Below are positions 60,014-64,000 of a stretch of DNA of 64,000 nt, one piece after another. The translations under genes and the position numbers were made by a program. The notes beneath the pieces were generated by a model, which did no database searches, was not told the DNA's origin, and was given only the letters and a program-made list of their open reading frames with translations. Each line of letters starts with the position of its first letter. Position 1 is the first letter of the stretch. Source of the stretch: Candidatus Pseudobacter hemicellulosilyticus (GTDB lineage: Bacteria; Bacteroidota; Bacteroidia; Chitinophagales; Chitinophagaceae); contig CP119311.1 in NCBI GenBank assembly GCA_029202545.1, positions 868,001-932,000 of the forward strand, given 5' to 3'.

Positions 60014-60937
60014 TTAAAACAGGCTTATCTGCGCACCTTCATCCCGCTGAATGAATATTGGTTTCTCCAGCTGCATGCCGAAGGCCGGGTTCATCCTGTC
60101 AACCAGGTAGCTGATCATTTCCGGCGCCAGGATCTCGTCCTTGGTATGCATGAAATAATAGATCTCTTCCAGCCCGTTGTCCAGCCAGTATTTCATCCGC
60201 TCCACCCAGGCATCCATGCGTGGCGCATCCGTAGGATGCATGCTGTTGCCCACATAGCGGATAAAGGCTTTGGGAATAGTAAGCTCCATATGCGCACAAT
60301 CCCTTCTGCCGGCCACATCAGTGATCACCGCGCCGATCTTCAGCCTGCGCAGGGTATCAAACAGGTCTTTCCGGGCCGGACCATCCACAAACCAGTCGGG
60401 GTGGCGGACCTCCAGGAAAAAGGTCAGGTCAGTGGGCAGGGTCTCCAGGTACTGGAATAGCTGCCTGCCCGTTTGCGGGGAATAGCGCTCGCTAACCTGT
60501 ATAAAGACCGGCCCCAGGTGCTGGCCAAAGGCCAGTATACCCCTGAAAAAGGCGTTGGTCTGCTCCTGAGCCGCCGGTCCAAAGCCGCTGTAATGACTGA
60601 TGGACTGGGGCAGTTTGGGACAGAACAGGAAATCATGGCCGGCAGCCTTTGCCGCCCAGCGACCGATGGTTTCCTCATCATATATCTGGTAATGGGTAGC
60701 ATTGAATTCAATGCTGTTGAAATGTTTCACATATTGGTCCAGGTAACCGGCATCCTTTGTTCCCTTGGGATACAGTTTACCAATCCACTCTTTCACCCCC
60801 CTGTTGGCGCAGCCGATATACACGCGGGGACCAGCCATAGGGCGGCCCGGCAGCACCAGGCGGTTGCCGGGTGGCTCGGGTGGCAGGCTGAGATTGATGC
60901 TATCCAGTTCCTGTTCCGGGACCTTTCCAAACTTCAT
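60014..60937 (-). CDS. DUF72 (YecE-like) TIM-barrel protein with clamp-like C-terminus
   Basis: 307 residues from the ATG at 60937 (MKFGKVPEQELD). DUF72 features: RVYIGCANRGVKEWIGKLYP, FNSIEFNATHYQIYDEETI, FCPKLPQSISHY and VFIQVSERYSP. The biochemical role of DUF72 is not established. The final residues are GAQISLF, identical over seven positions to the end of the radical SAM protein at 55201. It is convergent with umuC. Confidence 0.88.
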   Translation of the reverse strand: MKFGKVPEQELDSINLSLPPEPPGNRLVLPGRPMAGPRVYIGCANRGVKEWIGKLYPKGTKDAGYLDQYVKHFNSIEFNATHYQIYDEETIGRWAAKAAGHDFLFCPKLPQSISHYSGFGPAAQEQTNAFFRGILAFGQHLGPVFIQVSERYSPQTGRQLFQYLETLPTDLTFFLEVRHPDWFVDGPARKDLFDTLRRLKIGAVITDVAGRRDCAHMELTIPKAFIRYVGNSMHPTDAPRMDAWVERMKYWLDNGLEEIYYFMHTKDEILAPEMISYLVDRMNPAFGMQLEKPIFIQRDEGAQISLF

Positions 60938-61194
60938 ATAGCGATTTTTAGCAGGACCAAATGTACGGTAAAACAGCTGCCGCAGGCCAGGCGGCTCTGC
61001 AGTAACAGTGGGACAAACCCCATCCCAGTACAACCCTGGTCCGGCAACACCAGCTCATGACAGGTTCCAGGGCATTCCGCCTGGCCCAAACCGGGAAAAG
61101 GCCCCGCTTCCCCGCGATTCCGCCACCCCGTTCCTGAATTTTTTCCTGACCTTTAAAATATAAACAATCCCCGTGCGTCTACCTGATTATACGC

Positions 61195-61773
61195 ATGGAC
61201 CACACACTGACCATATCACCAGGCATGCCGGCCGACCGCAAACGCAATATCACTCAGGTTATTAACGACTATAGCAAGCGGCTCATGGGCTTTATCCGCA
61301 AACGGGTAACCAATGAGGCGGACGCGGAAGACGTGCTGCAGGATGTATTTTACCAGCTAATGGGCAATAAACAACCTATTGAACAGCTCTCCGCCTGGCT
61401 GTTCACGGTAGCCCGTAACAAGATCACCGACCGGCAGCGCAAAAAGAAACCCGAATTACTGGAAGATGTAATGGGAGATGTAGATGGAGAAGAACTGTTC
61501 AACTGGTCTGAGCTCCTGCTGGACGACCAGGAAGACCCGGAAAAAGAATACCTGCGGTCCATGGTCTGGGAACAGCTGAACCTGGCCCTGCAGGAACTGC
61601 CCCCGGAACAGCAGCAGGTCTTTGTCCTCAATGAGCTGGAAGGAGTACCCTTCAAGGTCCTGGCTGAACAGACCGGGGAGGCCGTAAACACCCTTATCAG
61701 CCGCAAACGCTATGCGGTCCTGCACCTGCGCGAAAGGCTGCAGACCGTCAGGCAGGAATTGTTAAACTATTAA
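61195..61773 (+). CDS. ECF-type RNA polymerase sigma factor
   Basis: 192 residues with region 2 (LMGFIRKRVTNEADAEDVLQ, LSAWLFTVARNKITDRQRKK) and region 4 (LPPEQQQVFVLNELEGVPF, VLAEQTGEAVNTLISRKRYA). An acidic linker (LEDVMGDVDGEELFNW) lies between them. It heads a three-gene plus-strand operon with no recognisable anti-sigma protein, though the membrane protein 17 bp downstream could fill that role. Confidence 0.95.
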   Translation: MDHTLTISPGMPADRKRNITQVINDYSKRLMGFIRKRVTNEADAEDVLQDVFYQLMGNKQPIEQLSAWLFTVARNKITDRQRKKKPELLEDVMGDVDGEELFNWSELLLDDQEDPEKEYLRSMVWEQLNLALQELPPEQQQVFVLNELEGVPFKVLAEQTGEAVNTLISRKRYAVLHLRERLQTVRQELLNY

Positions 61774-61790
61774 TTTTAAGATATTACGTC

Positions 61791-62183
61791 ATGAAACCTC
61801 GTCGCTTCAACTTCAAAAAAGCAGCAATGATCTTTTTCTGCGCTGCGGGTATGATCACCCTCGTGAGCTTTATTGTGATGCTGCTCTGGAACGCTATTCT
61901 ACCGCAGGTAACCAGCGCCACCCCCATCAATTTCTGGCAGGCATTGGGACTGCTGCTGCTCTGCAAGATCCTTTTCGGTGGTTTTGGCGGCGGCAGGGGC
62001 CGGCCCGGCTGGGGTAAACGCGGGTGGGGCAAAAGGCCTTTTGAAAAATGGCAGACCATGAGCCAGGAAGACCGGGAAGCATTCCGCCAGAAAATGCGCA
62101 GCCGCTGCGGCAGCTGGGGCCGGTTCCGCGAGCCCGAAGAAAGCCGGCAGGCTGCACAGCCGGGAGCGGCAGGGACTGAATAG
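61791..62183 (+). CDS. Hypothetical membrane protein with Gly/Arg-rich linker
   Basis: 130 residues with two hydrophobic helices (about 11-35 and 46-62), then a glycine- and arginine-rich stretch (FGGGRGRPGWGKRGWGKRPF) and a charged C-terminus (SQEDREAFRQKMRSRCGSW). Lies 17 bp downstream of the sigma gene. The basic C-terminus after the helices would face the cytoplasm, so a link to the sigma factor is conceivable. No family recognised. Confidence 0.7.
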   Translation: MKPRRFNFKKAAMIFFCAAGMITLVSFIVMLLWNAILPQVTSATPINFWQALGLLLLCKILFGGFGGGRGRPGWGKRGWGKRPFEKWQTMSQEDREAFRQKMRSRCGSWGRFREPEESRQAAQPGAAGTE

Positions 62184-62243
62184 GTTCGTCCCAACTTCTT
62201 CCCTCCTGCCCTCCCTATCACTACCACTTACCAACAAACCTTT

Positions 62244-62459
62244 ATGGACATCCTCGTCTTCAAAACGAATATCCGGTATCAGAAACATATTCACGCAGTC
62301 CGTGATCAACTCAGCGCCATGCAGGGGATCATCAGGTGGAATGTAGACCTCCAGGACAAAGACAAGATCCTCCGGATAGAAGCCAACGATCTTTCTCCCA
62401 GGACAGTAGAACATACCCTGGTGCATGCCGGGTATTTCTGTGAAGAGCTGCCCGACTGA
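62244..62459 (+). CDS. Small HMA-like ferredoxin-fold protein without metal cysteines
   Basis: 71 residues, MDILVFKTNIRYQKHIHAVR then WNVDLQDKDKILRIEA and VEHTLVHAGYFCEELPD. The beta-alpha-beta pattern is like heavy-metal-associated domains, but the CxxC is missing, so metal transfer is unlikely. It is 60 bp after the membrane protein gene in the sigma operon. Function unknown. Confidence 0.68.
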   Translation: MDILVFKTNIRYQKHIHAVRDQLSAMQGIIRWNVDLQDKDKILRIEANDLSPRTVEHTLVHAGYFCEELPD

Positions 62460-62480
62460 CAATTAATTCCAACTAAGTAT

Positions 62481-63866
62481 TTAACGGATCTGCGGGAAAG
62501 TCATACCGGTGATCTTCCGGTAAATATCCACTGCGTAGAGGTCGGTCATACCGGCAATAAAATCCACCACCGCCTGGGTATCTGTGTACAGGTCTTCCGG
62601 TTTCCCGGTGATCACAAACTGGCGGGAGATCAGCTGCAGCAGCTTCTTCGACTTGGCCGATTGCGGGTGGATCACCGCTTCAAAGAATTCTTTCAGTAGT
62701 CCTCCAATCACATTATAGCCGGCAATCTCTATTTCCACCACCGAGCGGTGATTGTAGATATGCTCATAGGAAAACCGGTCGATCTTTTCCATCAGCTGGT
62801 TTTCCCGTTCAGGCAGGTAATCTATCAGCGCTTTTTCCAGCCTGCCTTCCAGCAGGTCCGCTTCTTTGTCCATGAACACCTGGCATGCCTGGTTGATGAG
62901 CAGGTTGATCAACCGGGCGCGCAGGAACTGCACCTTCTGGTTATCGTCATTGATATTACGCAGGGTAGCTTCCACCTTAGCCCGGGAATCATAGCCTTCG
63001 GCGGCATTGAAGAAGGACACAAACAGGTCCTGGATGGTATCAATGGACAGGATGCTGAGGCGGTGCGCATCTTCAAAGTCTATCACCCGGTAACAGATAT
63101 CATCAGCCGCTTCCACCAGGTACACAAAGGGATGGCGGGCAAAGACATTTTTATCCGGGTACAGCTGCGGGATCTGCAGCTCTGCTGCAATATGTTTATA
63201 GGTGGCCAGCTCGGAATCAAAGAAGCCGGACTTTTTGGTCACCAGCTGCTTTTTGTTGAAGCCGCTCAGGGAATCAGCAGGGTATTTGATGATGGCGGCC
63301 AGCGTGGCATAGGTAAGCCGGAAACCGCCGGGGCCTTTTTCATTGAAATGATGGGTCAGCGTACGAAAAGCATTGGCATTGCCTTCAAAGAAAAGGAAAT
63401 CCCGCTGCTGGTTGGGACTGAGTATATCATTGAATCGTTGCCGGGCTTCGCCGGTCAGCTCACTGAAAAAAGTGCGGATAGCATCTTCGCCGGAATGACC
63501 AAAAGGCGGGTTGCCGATATCGTGGGCCAGGCAGCCGGCTGCAATAACGGAGGGCAGTTCGTATTTATAGAATTCCCGGAACTCTTCTCCGGCGCCGGGA
63601 TAGCGGTCTGCTATGGCATCACCAACCACCTTGCCGAGGGAACGCCCTACGGAAGCCACTTCCAGGCTATGCGTTAAACGGTTATGGACAAATACGGGGC
63701 CGGGCAGGGGGAATACCTGCGTTTTGTTCTGCAGCCGCCTGAAGGCGGAAGAGAAAATGATCCGGTCATAATCCCGGAGAAAAGAAGTGCGGACGGCGTC
63801 CGTGTAGGAGGCTGATCTGTTTTCGCTGCCGGTCCTTCTGGTACTGTACAGGTGTTGCCAGTTCAT
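62481..63866 (-). CDS. dgt: Deoxyguanosinetriphosphate triphosphohydrolase-like protein
   Basis: 461 residues of the HD-domain dNTPase family. Metal and substrate residues: VFVHNRLTHSLEVASVGRSL (H61, H66), AAGCLAHDIGNPPFGHSGED (H115, D116, H124) and the SSAFRRLQNKTQVF segment. The enzyme splits dGTP to deoxyguanosine and triphosphate, affecting nucleotide pools and mutation rate. It ends 21 bp from the sigma-operon stop, convergent with it. Confidence 0.95.
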   Translation of the reverse strand: MNWQHLYSTRRTGSENRSASYTDAVRTSFLRDYDRIIFSSAFRRLQNKTQVFPLPGPVFVHNRLTHSLEVASVGRSLGKVVGDAIADRYPGAGEEFREFYKYELPSVIAAGCLAHDIGNPPFGHSGEDAIRTFFSELTGEARQRFNDILSPNQQRDFLFFEGNANAFRTLTHHFNEKGPGGFRLTYATLAAIIKYPADSLSGFNKKQLVTKKSGFFDSELATYKHIAAELQIPQLYPDKNVFARHPFVYLVEAADDICYRVIDFEDAHRLSILSIDTIQDLFVSFFNAAEGYDSRAKVEATLRNINDDNQKVQFLRARLINLLINQACQVFMDKEADLLEGRLEKALIDYLPERENQLMEKIDRFSYEHIYNHRSVVEIEIAGYNVIGGLLKEFFEAVIHPQSAKSKKLLQLISRQFVITGKPEDLYTDTQAVVDFIAGMTDLYAVDIYRKITGMTFPQIR

Positions 63867-63914
63867 GCGGCCAAAGATAGTGTTAAAGGGCTTGCAAAGA
63901 ACGGGTTACCGGCT

Positions 63915-64000
63915 CTATTGCGCCTGGGGGTTGCTGCGGTTATCCTGGCCGGGTTGTCCGGGGTTGCCGGAACCCTGCTGTCCACTCCGCTGGCCCTGCT
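63915..64000 (-). CDS. C-terminal end of a Gly/Gln/Pro-rich protein (cut by window edge)
   Basis: Reading left on the minus strand, one frame gives a low-complexity tail rich in G, Q, N and P (QGQRSGQQGSGNPGQPGQ, then DNRSNPQAQ) ending in TAG at 63917-63915. Only 28 codons are visible and the body is beyond the window. It lies 48 bp upstream of dgt on the same strand. It may be a disordered extension of a surface or periplasmic protein; this is weakly supported. Confidence 0.4.
   Translation of the reverse strand, partial: QGQRSGQQGSGNPGQPGQDNRSNPQAQ

Noticed and set aside
63950..64000. Short repeats rich in CCGG/GGTTGCC at the right end as a CRISPR or satellite array
   Set aside because: Units are irregular and agree with a Gly/Gln/Pro-rich coding tail on the minus strand.

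Overview
The window looks like a chromosome segment of a Bacteroidota bacterium, most likely a Chitinophagaceae relative. The evidence is a secreted enzyme with a type IX secretion (T9SS) C-terminal domain, promoter -7 boxes of the TAnnTTTG type, an UpxY/NusG-like antiterminator heading a polysaccharide operon, a Kdp operon carrying an outer-membrane porin gene, and a zeaxanthin-type crt cluster under a MerR/CarH-like regulator. No rRNA, tRNA, CRISPR array, insertion sequence or prophage was seen.

Layout: (1) 1-9321, minus strand: sigma54-type response regulator, then a leader with inverted repeats and a candidate -24/-12 promoter, a 27-residue membrane peptide, kdpF, kdpA, kdpB, kdpC, a porin, a short KdpD without a kinase domain, and a separate membrane histidine kinase that runs off the left edge. 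The usual KdpD/KdpE pair seems replaced by a split KdpD plus an NtrC-like pair. (2) 9407-11344: secreted clan-A glycoside hydrolase-like protein. (3) 11444-17883: crtY, crtZ, idi, crtB, crtI, an ECF sigma factor and a B12-binding MerR/CarH photoreceptor homologue, together a light-inducible carotenoid locus. (4) 18039-48330: one long minus-strand exopolysaccharide operon of 27 genes. Its order of transcription is acetyltransferase, UpxY, Wza, Wzc-type tyrosine kinase, Wzm/Wzt ABC exporter, then glycosyltransferases and modifying enzymes, a Wzy-like polymerase, GDP-fucose synthesis (gmd, fcl) and a CpsB-type phosphatase. (5) 48904-54574: membrane acyltransferase, metallophosphoesterase, and a membrane protein/histidine kinase/LuxR regulator operon with an adjacent lipoprotein. 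(6) 54823-60937: a DNA-damage-like locus with a radical SAM protein, two 2H-phosphoesterase relatives, a UmuD homologue lacking both catalytic residues, UmuC and a DUF72 protein. (7) 61195-64000: a sigma-factor operon, a dGTPase and the 3' end of a low-complexity gene.

Most notable: three separate proteins around umuDC end in peptides resembling the DNA sliding-clamp binding motif (QISLF twice, QGELLF once), and UmuC itself carries QANLF. Together with the protease-dead UmuD and a degenerate 2H paralogue fired divergently from a shared palindromic promoter, this suggests a clamp-tethered damage-response module. Other unusual points are a crtY gene without a standard start codon, a CTAAAYGTTAA repeat in front of the crt sigma factor, a sigma54 promoter with an upstream perfect 17-bp inverted repeat in front of kdp, and a row of triloop hairpins after the kdp regulator. 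All statements are from reading the sequence; no database search was run.
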